A stretch of DNA of 64,000 nucleotides from Pseudomonadales bacterium. Its GTDB lineage: Bacteria > Pseudomonadota > Gammaproteobacteria > Pseudomonadales > Pseudohongiellaceae. The position numbers and the translations under genes are program-made. The DNA lies in contig JACKOK010000002.1 in the NCBI GenBank assembly GCA_024234365.1, forward strand, positions 372,001 to 436,000, read 5' to 3'. Under the pieces are notes generated by a model. The model was not told the DNA's origin. It worked only from the letters and a program-made list of their open reading frames with translations, and made no database searches. Shown in pieces: positions 46,618 through 55,185 of this stretch; position 1 is the first letter of the stretch; every line of letters begins with the position of its first letter.

Positions 46618-48696
46618 ATGAGAAAAGAACCTTTTCTGTCGGGAGCCGCCCGGTCGTCCACGACCCGTGCGTGGCGCTCCTTGCGACAGACGCTGACGAA
46701 AGCCTTGCCCCTGGGGCTACTGGTGTCGATGAGTACGCCGGCACTTGCCCAGGATACCGTCGAGTGGACCCACCTCGGTGGTAATGCTCACCACACCCGC
46801 TACACGCCTGCCAATAAGGTGACGCCGCAGAACTTTGGCGAGCTCAAGGAAGCCTGGGTCTGGGACGGTGCCAGTTTTGGTGCCCAGAGCGGACGCTCCA
46901 CGCCGAGCTATGTGAACGGCATGCTCTATACCGTTGCCGGCCCGCGCCGCCATGTGATTGCCATGGATGCGGAGAGCGGCGAGACGATCTGGTCCTACCG
47001 TGAACCAAACACCTTCCGCTGGGAATACTCCATGCGCAAGGACTACGGCAAGGGCGTGGCCTATGCCGAGGTGGATGGCAAAGGCGTCATCTATATCATC
47101 AGCCCTGCGTTCTTCCTGACCGCGCTGGATGCCACCACGGGTGCACCGTTGGAAGGTTTCGGCAAGCCGGTGCCCATCGAGGGCTTTGCCCAGACAGGGG
47201 TGGTGGACCTGCTCGCCGATCTTGGCCATGACTACGATCCCTACTACGGCATTCCCAAGGAAGTGGGCTATGTCACGTCTTCCTCGCCGCCCATCGTGGT
47301 TAACGGTGTGGTGGTAGTGGGCAACTCCGCCGAGCAGGGCTATAACCAGTCCCGCATGGAGAACATTCCCGGTGACATCCTGGCCTATGACGCCAGGACA
47401 GGTGACTTCAAGTGGAAGTTCAACGTGATTCCGCGTCCGGGCGAATTCGGCCATGACACCTGGGAAAACGATGCCTGGCAATATACCGGTGATGTCTCCC
47501 CCTGGGCGCCGCTGTCCGCTGACCCCGAGCTGGGCCTGGTCTACATCCCGACCAACCCGCCAACAGTCGACTATTACGGTGGCTTCAGCCCGGGTGACAA
47601 CCTGTTCGGCACCAGCCTGATTGCGCTGGACGTGCAGACCGGGGAGCGTCGCTGGCACTTCCAGCTGGTGCACCATGACATCTGGAACTATGACGTGCCC
47701 ACGGCACCGGTGCTGCTGGACGTGATGCACGATGGCCGCAAGGTCAAGGCTGTAGCCCAGGCGACCAAACAGACTCTGATGTTCGTGTTCAACCGCGAAA
47801 CCGGTGAGCCGCTGTGGCCGATCGAGGAACGCCCCGTGCCGCAGTCCCATGTGCCGGGCGAGCACGCCTCACCCACCCAGCCTTTCCCGACCAAGCCGCT
47901 TCCCTACGACCTCAATGGCCTGACGGAGAACGACCTGATCGACTTCACGCCGGAACTGCGTCAGCAGGCGATTGCGGCCCTGGCGGACTGGCAGATCGGC
48001 CCGTTGTACAACCCGCCGCTGCATCGTGATAACGATCTGGGCAAGCGCGGAGCCTACTGGTGTCCGGGCGGGGGCGGCGGTTCCAATATCACCGGTCCGG
48101 CGGCAGGGGATCCCGAAACGGGCATCCTGTATGTCACTTCCCAGTCCGCGTGCAGTGCCGTACAGCTGCTGCCGGGGGAAGAGGCCGACCTGCGCTATAT
48201 GACCGATGCGGGTACCACCACCACGGGTGTGACGCCTGCCCGTTATGCCAACGGCCCGGGTGCCGGAGCCCCGCGTGCACCCTCTGGTCTGCCGCTGTGG
48301 AAGCCGCCCTATAGCCGCATCACCGCGATCGACCTGAACACAGGCGAGCATCTGTGGATGATTCCGGTCGGGGAGACGCCCAACCGCATCAAGAACAACC
48401 CGGCACTGGCGGGTATCGATGTTGGCAACACCGGTACCGGTTCCATGGCACCGATGATGGTGACTCCCTCCATGCTGGTCTATGCCTCCGAGAAGAGTGA
48501 CGGCACGCCGACACTGTTTGCGGTGGACAAGTCCACGGGGCGGCAGCTGGCCTCTGTTACCGTGCCGGCCACCAGCCGTTACGGCATGATGAGCTATGTG
48601 CACAATGGCGAGCAGTACATCGTGCTGCAGACCGGCAGCAAGCTCACGGCCATGTCCCTGCACGGGCCGGTTGAGCATTACAGCGGCGGCCACTGA
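46618..48696 (+). CDS. PQQ-type quinoprotein dehydrogenase, tandem copy 1
   Basis: The protein has 692 residues with an N-terminal signal (ALPLGLLVSMSTPALAQ) after an Arg-rich stretch. It has a quinoprotein propeller with HTRYTPANKVTPQNFGELKE, VVNGVVVVGNSAEQGYNQS, WHFQLVHHDIWNYDVPTAP and GEPLWPIEERPVPQ. No CXXCH is present; two isolated cysteines (YWCPG and SACS) could form a disulfide. The ATG at 46618 follows GAGGAAACA; the upstream open frame is the leader. It is the first of three tandem paralogues and is nearly identical to copy 2 over long stretches. Substrate unknown; a periplasmic alcohol or sugar oxidation is typical. Confidence 0.88.
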   Translation: MRKEPFLSGAARSSTTRAWRSLRQTLTKALPLGLLVSMSTPALAQDTVEWTHLGGNAHHTRYTPANKVTPQNFGELKEAWVWDGASFGAQSGRSTPSYVNGMLYTVAGPRRHVIAMDAESGETIWSYREPNTFRWEYSMRKDYGKGVAYAEVDGKGVIYIISPAFFLTALDATTGAPLEGFGKPVPIEGFAQTGVVDLLADLGHDYDPYYGIPKEVGYVTSSSPPIVVNGVVVVGNSAEQGYNQSRMENIPGDILAYDARTGDFKWKFNVIPRPGEFGHDTWENDAWQYTGDVSPWAPLSADPELGLVYIPTNPPTVDYYGGFSPGDNLFGTSLIALDVQTGERRWHFQLVHHDIWNYDVPTAPVLLDVMHDGRKVKAVAQATKQTLMFVFNRETGEPLWPIEERPVPQSHVPGEHASPTQPFPTKPLPYDLNGLTENDLIDFTPELRQQAIAALADWQIGPLYNPPLHRDNDLGKRGAYWCPGGGGGSNITGPAAGDPETGILYVTSQSACSAVQLLPGEEADLRYMTDAGTTTTGVTPARYANGPGAGAPRAPSGLPLWKPPYSRITAIDLNTGEHLWMIPVGETPNRIKNNPALAGIDVGNTGTGSMAPMMVTPSMLVYASEKSDGTPTLFAVDKSTGRQLASVTVPATSRYGMMSYVHNGEQYIVLQTGSKLTAMSLHGPVEHYSGGH

Positions 48697-48735
48697 TCCG
48701 TCACAATTCATCACAAAATGAATTGCTGTGAAACG

Positions 48736-48768
48736 AAACCCGGAAGGCGCAGGCCGACCGGGTTTTTT
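48736..48768 (+). terminator. Terminator after quinoprotein copy 1
   Basis: AACCCGG and CCGGGTT form a 7-bp stem with a 14-nt loop, followed by a run of T residues to about 48769. It separates copy 1 from copy 2. Confidence 0.8.
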
Positions 48769-48803
48769 TCTGTTTGTAGGCCGGTGAGGCCCCGGGGCAC
48801 TTA

Positions 48804-48832
48804 TGGACTTGCCAGGGTGTGTGCGCTATGCT
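48804..48832 (+). promoter_or_regulatory. Shared-type promoter of quinoprotein gene 2
   Basis: TGGACTTGC (48804-48812), 14 bp, then TATGCT (48827-48832), about 154 bp before the start codon. The layout is the same as for copies 1 and 3, while the sequence between and after the blocks is not conserved. Confidence 0.55.
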
Positions 48833-48985
48833 CGGTGGCCTCACTCAGCTACGGTCGGGCAAGATGCGTAAGGCTGATGGGACCTGTCGCCGCAATGCCT
48901 TGCCAGAGCGGTGTTCAGGTGGCGATACCAAGGTTTCAATCGTCTAGCTAGCTGAGTGAAACATCTGCTCAACGAGGAAATAATA

Positions 48986-51064
48986 ATGACAAACTCTTTA
49001 GTTGGGTCGGGAGCATCCCGACAGCCAGCGGCTAATCGCTGGCGTTCGCTGAGTCGGACTCTGACAAGAGCACTGCCACTGGGTCTTCTGGTGACTGCAG
49101 CGACTCCTGTCTTGGCCCAGGACACAGTCGAGTGGACCCACCTTGGTGGCAACGCTCATCACACACGTTATACCCCTGCCAACAACATCACCCCACAGAA
49201 CTTCGGTGAGCTCAAGGAAGCCTGGGTCTGGGACGGCGCGAGCTTCGATGCCCAGAGCGGACGCTCCACACCAAGCTATGTGAACGGCATGCTCTATACC
49301 GTTGCCGGCCCGCGTCGCCATGTGGTGGCCATGGACCCGGAGACGGGAGAAACCGTCTGGTCCTACCGTGAGCCGAACACCTTCCGCTGGGAATACTCCA
49401 TGCGTAAGGACTACGGCAAGGGCGTGGCCTATGCCGAGGTGGATGGCAAGGGTGTCATTTACATCATCAGCCCCGCGTTCTTCCTGACCGCGCTGGATGC
49501 CACCACGGGTGCACCGCTGGAAGGCTTCGGCAAGCCGGTGCCTGTCGAAGGCTTTGCCCAGACAGGTGTCGTGGATATGCTGGCAGACCTGGGGCACGAC
49601 TATGATCCCTACTACGGCATTCCGAAGGAAGTGGGCTATCTGACCTCCTCTTCGCCACCCATCGTGGTCAATGGCACGGTGGTAGTGGGTAACTCTGCCG
49701 AGCAGGGCTACAACCAGTCCCGTATCGAGAACATCCCCGGTGACATCCTGGCCTATGACGCCAAGACAGGGGACTTCAAGTGGAAGTTCAACGTAATCCC
49801 GCGTCCGGGCGAATTCGGCCACGACACCTGGGAAAGCGATGCCTGGCAATATACCGGTGACGTCTCTCCGTGGGCGCCGCTGTCGGCCGACCCGGAACTG
49901 GGTCTGGTCTATGTGGCCACCAACCCGCCGACAGTGGACTATTACGGTGGCTTCAGCCCGGGTGACAACCTGTTCGGCACCAGCCTGATCGCGCTGGATG
50001 CAGAGACAGGCGAGCGCCGCTGGCACTTCCAGCTGGTTCACCACGATGTGTGGAACTACGATATTCCGACGGCACCGGTGCTGCTGGATGTGATGCACGA
50101 TGGCCGCAAGGTCAAGGCGGTTGCCCAGCCGACCAAGCAGACCCTGCTGTTCGTGTTCAACCGCGAAACCGGTGAGCCGCTGTGGCCGATCGAGGAACGC
50201 CCCGTGCCGCAGTCCCATATCCCCGGCGAAAAGCTGTCCCCAACCCAGCCTTTCCCGACCAAGCCGCTGCCCTACGATCTGACCGGCTTCAGCGTGGACG
50301 ATATGATCGACTTCACGCCGGAACTGCGTCAGCAGGCGATTGCGGCCATGGCGGACTGGGAAATCGGCCCGCTGTACAACCCGCCGCTGCATCGTGACAA
50401 CGATCTGGGCAAGCGTGGTTCTTTCTGGTGTCCGGGTGACGGCGGTGGTTCCAATATCACCGGCCCGGCAGCTGCCGACCCGGAAACAGGTATCATCTAC
50501 CTGACCTCCCAGAGCGCCTGTGCTGCGCACACTCTGGTACCGGGTGATGAAGCTGACCTGCGTTACATGACCGATGCCGGTACCACCACCACGGGTGTGA
50601 CGCCCGCACGCTACGCCAATGGCGCAGGCGGTGGTGCGCCCCGCGGTCCGAATGGTCTGCCGCTGATGAAGCCGCCTTACAGCCGCATCACCGCGATCGA
50701 CCTGAACACCGGGGATCATCTGTGGATGATTCCGATCGGTGAAACACCCGACCGCATCAAGAACAACCCGGCACTGGCGGGTATTGATGTTGGCAACACC
50801 GGCACCGGCGCCCAGGCTCCGATGATGGTGACTCCGTCCATGCTGGTCTACGCAGGGGATGTCAGCGATGGTACCCCGCACCTGTTCGCGATCGACAAGA
50901 AGACAGGTCGTGAACTGGCGCGCATCCAGGTACCGAAGCAGAGCCGTTACGGCATGATGAGCTATGTGCACAATGGTGAGCAGTACATCGTGCTGCAGAC
51001 CGGCAGCACACTGACCGCCATGTCCCTGCACGGCCCGGTTGAGCATTACAGCGGCGGTCACTGA
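48986..51064 (+). CDS. PQQ-type quinoprotein dehydrogenase, tandem copy 2
   Basis: The protein has 692 residues with signal ALPLGLLVTAATPVLAQ and the same propeller motifs as copy 1 (HTRYTPANNITPQNFGELKE, WHFQLVHHDVWNYDIPTAP, WCPGDGGGSN). No haem motif. The ATG at 48986 follows CGAGGAAATAATA, a leader shared with copies 1 and 3. Differences from copy 1 are scattered, with a cluster in the loop SQSACAAHTLVPGDEAD. It has its own promoter and terminator, so it forms a single-gene unit. Long stretches of identity with copy 1 could reflect recent duplication or gene conversion. Confidence 0.88.
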   Translation: MTNSLVGSGASRQPAANRWRSLSRTLTRALPLGLLVTAATPVLAQDTVEWTHLGGNAHHTRYTPANNITPQNFGELKEAWVWDGASFDAQSGRSTPSYVNGMLYTVAGPRRHVVAMDPETGETVWSYREPNTFRWEYSMRKDYGKGVAYAEVDGKGVIYIISPAFFLTALDATTGAPLEGFGKPVPVEGFAQTGVVDMLADLGHDYDPYYGIPKEVGYLTSSSPPIVVNGTVVVGNSAEQGYNQSRIENIPGDILAYDAKTGDFKWKFNVIPRPGEFGHDTWESDAWQYTGDVSPWAPLSADPELGLVYVATNPPTVDYYGGFSPGDNLFGTSLIALDAETGERRWHFQLVHHDVWNYDIPTAPVLLDVMHDGRKVKAVAQPTKQTLLFVFNRETGEPLWPIEERPVPQSHIPGEKLSPTQPFPTKPLPYDLTGFSVDDMIDFTPELRQQAIAAMADWEIGPLYNPPLHRDNDLGKRGSFWCPGDGGGSNITGPAAADPETGIIYLTSQSACAAHTLVPGDEADLRYMTDAGTTTTGVTPARYANGAGGGAPRGPNGLPLMKPPYSRITAIDLNTGDHLWMIPIGETPDRIKNNPALAGIDVGNTGTGAQAPMMVTPSMLVYAGDVSDGTPHLFAIDKKTGRELARIQVPKQSRYGMMSYVHNGEQYIVLQTGSTLTAMSLHGPVEHYSGGH

Positions 51065-51091
51065 TCCCGGGTAAGGCTTGAAAAGTAAAAG

Positions 51092-51126
51092 GCCCGGCTG
51101 CCTCGGCAGTCGGGCTTTTTCTTTTT
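51092..51126 (+). terminator. Terminator after quinoprotein copy 2
   Basis: GCCCGGCTGCC pairs with GGCAGTCGGGC (one G-U pair) at 51092-51115, followed by TTTTTCTTTTTT. A typical strong terminator. Confidence 0.92.
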
Positions 51127-51248
51127 TGGGGCTGTCCACATCGGGTGCCGGAATCTCTGTTGTGGTACTCCGGTCTCATGTCTGTGAGGATTGTGAGGGG
51201 GATTATCGCGAGGGGGCTGCCTGCTGGCGCGTGTCGGGGGGCGGCCAA

Positions 51249-51277
51249 TGGACTTGCGGATTGAGCTGGGGTATTCT
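51249..51277 (+). promoter_or_regulatory. Shared-type promoter of quinoprotein gene 3
   Basis: TGGACTTGC (51249-51257), 14 bp, then TATTCT (51272-51277), about 146 bp before the start codon. Its -10 is the closest of the three to consensus. The 51065-51422 gap otherwise holds only the copy 2 terminator and the leader. Confidence 0.55.
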
Positions 51278-51422
51278 GCGTCCTCTTTAACGTTCGGTAT
51301 CATCCATGGGATGTGGTGCCAGGTCTCCAGGACTGGCCATGTTCGCGGGTGGGCTGCCCGGGGGGACGGGAGTTCGTTCGCGAACTGCTAAGCAACGTAT
51401 TTTACTCAACGAGGAAATGATA

Positions 51423-53498
51423 ATGACAAAGTTGTGTGTTGAGTCGGGGCAGGCCCGACAGCCGGCAGGAAATCGCTGGCGATCACTCACCAGAACCCTG
51501 ACCCGGGTATTGCCATTGGGTCTGGTGCTGGCTGGCGCGTCCGTTCAGGCGCAGGAGGAAGTCGAATGGCTGCACCTTGGTGGTGACTTCGACCATACTC
51601 GTTACTCCCCTGCAACCAATATCACCGCCGACAATTTCTCTGAACTGAAAGAAGCGTGGGTATGGGACGGTGCGAGCTTCAATGCCCAGAGCGGCCGTGC
51701 AACTCCCAGCTTTATTGACGGGCTGCTGTACACCGTAGCCGGTCCGCGTCGTCACGTTGTCGCCATCGACCCCGAAACCGGCGAAACCGTGTGGTCCTAC
51801 CGCGAGCCCAACACCTTCCGTTTTGAATACTCCATGCGCGCCGACTACGGCAAGGGCATTGCCTACGACGTGGTAGATGGCAAAGGCGTCATCTATATCA
51901 GTACACCGGCATTCTTCCTGGTGGCGCTGGATGCCAAGACTGGCGCTCCGCTGGAAGGTTTCGGCAAGAAAGTGCCTGTGGAAGGCTTCCCCGATACCGG
52001 CGTAGTCGACATGCTGGCCGACCTCGGCCACGAGTTTGATCCCTATTACGGGATTCCGCGCGAAATCGGCTATATCACCACTTCTTCACCGCCCATCGTG
52101 GTCAATGGCACTGTCGTGGTAGGCAACTCTGCCGAGCAGGGCTATAACCAGTCCCGTATCGAGAACGTACCGGGTGACATCCTGGCCTACGATTCCAAGA
52201 CCGGTGCCTTCAAGTGGAAGTTCAACGTGATTCCGCGTCCGGGCGAATTCGGCCATGAAACCTGGGAAGACGATGCCTGGGAAACCGTGGGTGACGTGTC
52301 CTCCTGGGCCCCGATGTCCGCAGACCCGGATCTGGGCCTGGTGTACATCCCCACCAATGGCGCAACTATCGACTTCTACGGTGGCCACCGTCCCGGTGAC
52401 AACCTGTTCAGCACCAGTCTGATCGCTCTCGACGTGGAAACCGGCGAGCGCAAGTGGCACTTCCAGATGGTTCACCACGATATCTGGAACTATGACACCC
52501 CGACAGCGCCTGTGCTGCTGGATGTGATGCACAACGGTCGCAAGACGCCGGTTGTGGCCCAGGTGACCAAACAGGCCTTCACCTATGTGTTCAACCGCGA
52601 AACCGGTGAGCCGCTGTGGCCGATCGAAGAACGCCCCGTGCCTCAGTCCCATATCCCGGGTGAGAAGCTGGCTGCTACCCAACCCTTCCCGACCAAGCCG
52701 GCTCCCTATGATCTGCAGGGGCTGAGCGAAGACGATCTGATCAATTTCACGCCCGAGCTGCGTGCACAGGCGGTGGAAATCCTTTCCGATTGGGAAATCG
52801 GCCCGCTGTTCACGCCTCCGCTGCATCGTGACAACGATCTGGGCAAGCGTGGCGCGCTGTGGTGCCCGGGTGACGTGGGTGGTGTGAACATCAGCGGCCC
52901 GGCTGCTGGCGACCCCGAAACCGGTATCCTGTATGTAACCTCTCTGAGCGGTTGTACAACCCGTACCATCGTTCCGGGTGAAGAAGCCGACCTGCGTTAC
53001 ATGACTGACAATGGCACCACCACAACGGGTGTGACCATGGCTCAGTACGCAGTAGGTACTGGCGGTGGTGGCCCCCGTGGTCCGCAGGGTCTGCCGCTGT
53101 TCAAGCCGCCCTACAGCCGCATCACCGCGATCGACCTGAACACCGGTGAGCACCTGTGGATGATTCCGGTGGGTGAGACCCCCGACCGCATCAAGAACCA
53201 CCCGGCTCTGGCTGGCATTGATGTTGGCAACACTGGCACCGGGGCGCACGCGCCGATGACCGTGACCAAGAACCTGCTGATGTATGCTTCTCAGGCCAGC
53301 GATGGCACGCCGACACTGTTCGCGGTAGACAAGGCCACTGGCCGTCAACTGGCGAAAGTGACAGTGCCGGCCAACAGCCGCTACGGCATGATGACCTATG
53401 TACACAATGGCGAGCAGTACGTTGTGCTGCAGACTGGCAGCAAGCTGACAGCCATGTCCCTGCACGGTCCGGTAGAACACTACAGCGGCGGTCACTGA
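51423..53498 (+). CDS. PQQ-type quinoprotein dehydrogenase, tandem copy 3
   Basis: The protein has 691 residues with signal VLPLGLVLAGASVQAQ and the same propeller family (HTRYSPATNITADNFSELKE, WHFQMVHHDIWNYDTPTAP, GEPLWPIEERPVPQ). It is more divergent than copies 1 and 2, for instance GATIDFYGGHRPGDNLFSTS in place of PPTVDYYGGFSPGDNLFGTS. No CXXCH motif. The ATG at 51423 follows CGAGGAAATGATA; an ATG two codons earlier is possible. It ends with a strong terminator. The divergence in propeller loops may mean a different substrate from copies 1 and 2. Confidence 0.88.
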   Translation: MTKLCVESGQARQPAGNRWRSLTRTLTRVLPLGLVLAGASVQAQEEVEWLHLGGDFDHTRYSPATNITADNFSELKEAWVWDGASFNAQSGRATPSFIDGLLYTVAGPRRHVVAIDPETGETVWSYREPNTFRFEYSMRADYGKGIAYDVVDGKGVIYISTPAFFLVALDAKTGAPLEGFGKKVPVEGFPDTGVVDMLADLGHEFDPYYGIPREIGYITTSSPPIVVNGTVVVGNSAEQGYNQSRIENVPGDILAYDSKTGAFKWKFNVIPRPGEFGHETWEDDAWETVGDVSSWAPMSADPDLGLVYIPTNGATIDFYGGHRPGDNLFSTSLIALDVETGERKWHFQMVHHDIWNYDTPTAPVLLDVMHNGRKTPVVAQVTKQAFTYVFNRETGEPLWPIEERPVPQSHIPGEKLAATQPFPTKPAPYDLQGLSEDDLINFTPELRAQAVEILSDWEIGPLFTPPLHRDNDLGKRGALWCPGDVGGVNISGPAAGDPETGILYVTSLSGCTTRTIVPGEEADLRYMTDNGTTTTGVTMAQYAVGTGGGGPRGPQGLPLFKPPYSRITAIDLNTGEHLWMIPVGETPDRIKNHPALAGIDVGNTGTGAHAPMTVTKNLLMYASQASDGTPTLFAVDKATGRQLAKVTVPANSRYGMMTYVHNGEQYVVLQTGSKLTAMSLHGPVEHYSGGH

Positions 53499-53524
53499 TC
53501 TCCCGCTGGTTCTGAACCAGAAAA

Positions 53525-53556
53525 GCCCGGTTACCCACGGTAACCGGGCTTTTTTT
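53525..53556 (+). terminator. Terminator after quinoprotein copy 3
   Basis: A perfect 11-bp stem GCCCGGTTACC/GGTAACCGGGC with a CAC loop (53525-53549) is followed by seven T residues. Confidence 0.95.
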
Positions 53557-53593
53557 ATGTCGCGTTAAAAGCCAAAAAGGTGAAACTACCTCA

Positions 53594-53916
53594 CTTCGTA
53601 TGCGAGCCGCCCAGTGTGACGGGGTGCCGGAGACGCCAAAAGGCGCACGTCCGTGTGCAGGCTCGGCGGGCGCCGTCCATGGCGCCCGACGCTCCGTCAC
53701 CCCGTCACACTGGGCGGCTCTGGCTTGATGCCTTCGCAGCGGTTCTTTTGGAAAATCATGCCTATTCGGTGGCGTGGCTTTAGCCCTTAGAGGGTGCCAA
53801 AAGACAGGCAGGACCGTCTCGCGCCATGGACGGCGCGAGCCGAGCCTGCACACGGACGTGCGCCTTTTGGCGTGTCCTGAATGTTTTTTGGCACCCTCTA
53901 AGGGCGGACTACGGAG
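53594..53916. repeat. Composite cruciform repeat, copy B (two inverted units)
   Basis: The copy is bounded by CTTCGTA (53594-53600) and TACGGAG (53910-53916). Unit B1 has 23-bp perfect arms (53604-53626 and 53698-53720) around the conserved core 53624-53699, whose last three bases at each end also belong to the stem. Unit B2, reversed, has 20-bp perfect arms (53783-53802 and 53886-53905). The cores match those of copy A at most positions, while all four arm sequences are different. Confidence 0.85.
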
Positions 53917-53925
53917 AGCATCTAC

Positions 53926-54016
53926 ACTCACTTCGGAACTCAGTTCGCTCTGTGGCGTGATTGATCAGGTGTCCTGAATGTCTTCTATCCCCCACTCAGT
54001 GCGGACTACGGAGAAT
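53926..54016. repeat. Truncated relative of the composite cruciform repeat
   Basis: The stretch begins with CACTTCGG, contains GTGTCCTGAATGTCTT (53969-53984), which equals the right end of unit A2's core, and ends with GCGGACTACGGAGA (54001-54014), identical to 53904-53917 after B2. It lacks the folded core. The rest of the gap up to the gap gene at 54139 shows no gene. Confidence 0.65.
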
Positions 54017-54138
54017 GTCAGCGGGTTAGGGAAGGGCGGGTGGTTATCGCGGACAAGCCCTGACGAAAGAACCCTTTTGATGATGGAGCGTGTAAACTTC
54101 AGCACATGGGACAACAGGACGCGTAGCGGGAGGCAGCC

Positions 54139-55161
54139 ATGACTATTCCAAGAATTGCGATCAATGGTTTCGGGCGCATCGGGCGCACGGTAATGCGTAT
54201 TGCCAAATTACGGGGCCACTACAATGTCGTGGCCGTCAATGATCTCTCCAGCGCCGATCAGCTTGCCTATGCCTTCAAGTACGACAGCATCCACGGCGTC
54301 TACCCCGGCAAGGTGTCCGTGCAGGGCAATCGCATGGAGATCGATGGTGATCCCTTCGAGGTGCTCTGCGAGCGTGATCCGGCGCAACTGCCCTGGAAGG
54401 AGCTGGGCGTGGACTATGTCGTGGAGGCCAGCGGGCAGTTTCGCCGGATTGCCGATCTCGAAAAGCATCTTGGCGCGGGTGCCAAACGGGTTATCGTGAC
54501 CGTGCCCACGAAAGAGCCCCTGGATGCCACACTCGTCATGGGCGTCAATGACCATGTTATTACCCCGCAAGCGCGCATCATCAGCAATGCCAGCTGCACC
54601 ACCAATTGCGCGGCCCCGATGGTGAAGGTGCTGCACGAGGCGTTCGGAATCCGTCACGGTCTGCTGACCACTGTGCATGCCTATACCTCCGACCAACGCC
54701 TGATTGATGCCCCGCACGACGACAAGCGGCGTTCACGCAACGCGGCAACCAATATTGTGCCGACTTCCACCGGAGCGGCGCGCACGATCGGGGTGATCCT
54801 GCCGGAATTGCACGGTCGTCTCGATGGCGTGGCCATGCGGGTTCCGGTGCCCGATGGCAGCCTGGTGGACCTGACCGTGGAGCTTGAGCAGGATGTCAGT
54901 GTCGAACAGGTCAATGCCGCGATGAAGACGGCAGCCGAAGGGCCACTTCGCGGAATTCTGGACTACTGCACAGAAGCGATCGTATCCAGTGATATTATCG
55001 GCAACTCGTATTCAAGCATTTTTGATGCCGGGCTGACCCAGGTCATGCAGAAGCGCATGGTCAAGGTCATTGCCTGGTATGACAATGAATGGGGCTATAG
55101 TACCCGCGTGGAAGATCTCATCGGACGCCTGGCCCGCATGGATGGTATGTCGTCGCGCTAG
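54139..55161 (+). CDS. gap: Glyceraldehyde-3-phosphate dehydrogenase, type I
   Basis: The 340-residue enzyme oxidises glyceraldehyde 3-phosphate with NAD(P) and phosphate. The N-terminal Rossmann motif is INGFGRIGRTVMRIA, the catalytic cysteine lies in SNASCTTNCAAPM near 152-160, and the substrate segment is VPTSTGAARTIGV. The C-terminal WYDNEWGYSTR is typical. NDLSSADQLAYAFKYDSIHG fits NAD-type GAPDH; an erythrose-4-phosphate dehydrogenase (epd) is less likely. A GGGAGGCAGCC site precedes the ATG. Confidence 0.92.
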   Translation: MTIPRIAINGFGRIGRTVMRIAKLRGHYNVVAVNDLSSADQLAYAFKYDSIHGVYPGKVSVQGNRMEIDGDPFEVLCERDPAQLPWKELGVDYVVEASGQFRRIADLEKHLGAGAKRVIVTVPTKEPLDATLVMGVNDHVITPQARIISNASCTTNCAAPMVKVLHEAFGIRHGLLTTVHAYTSDQRLIDAPHDDKRRSRNAATNIVPTSTGAARTIGVILPELHGRLDGVAMRVPVPDGSLVDLTVELEQDVSVEQVNAAMKTAAEGPLRGILDYCTEAIVSSDIIGNSYSSIFDAGLTQVMQKRMVKVIAWYDNEWGYSTRVEDLIGRLARMDGMSSR

Positions 55162-55185
55162 GGAGCGGTTTGCCAAGAGGGAGTG

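Noticed and set aside
46618..53498. Quinohaemoprotein alcohol dehydrogenases with a cytochrome c domain
   Set aside because: None of the four quinoproteins has a CXXCH motif; isolated cysteines only.
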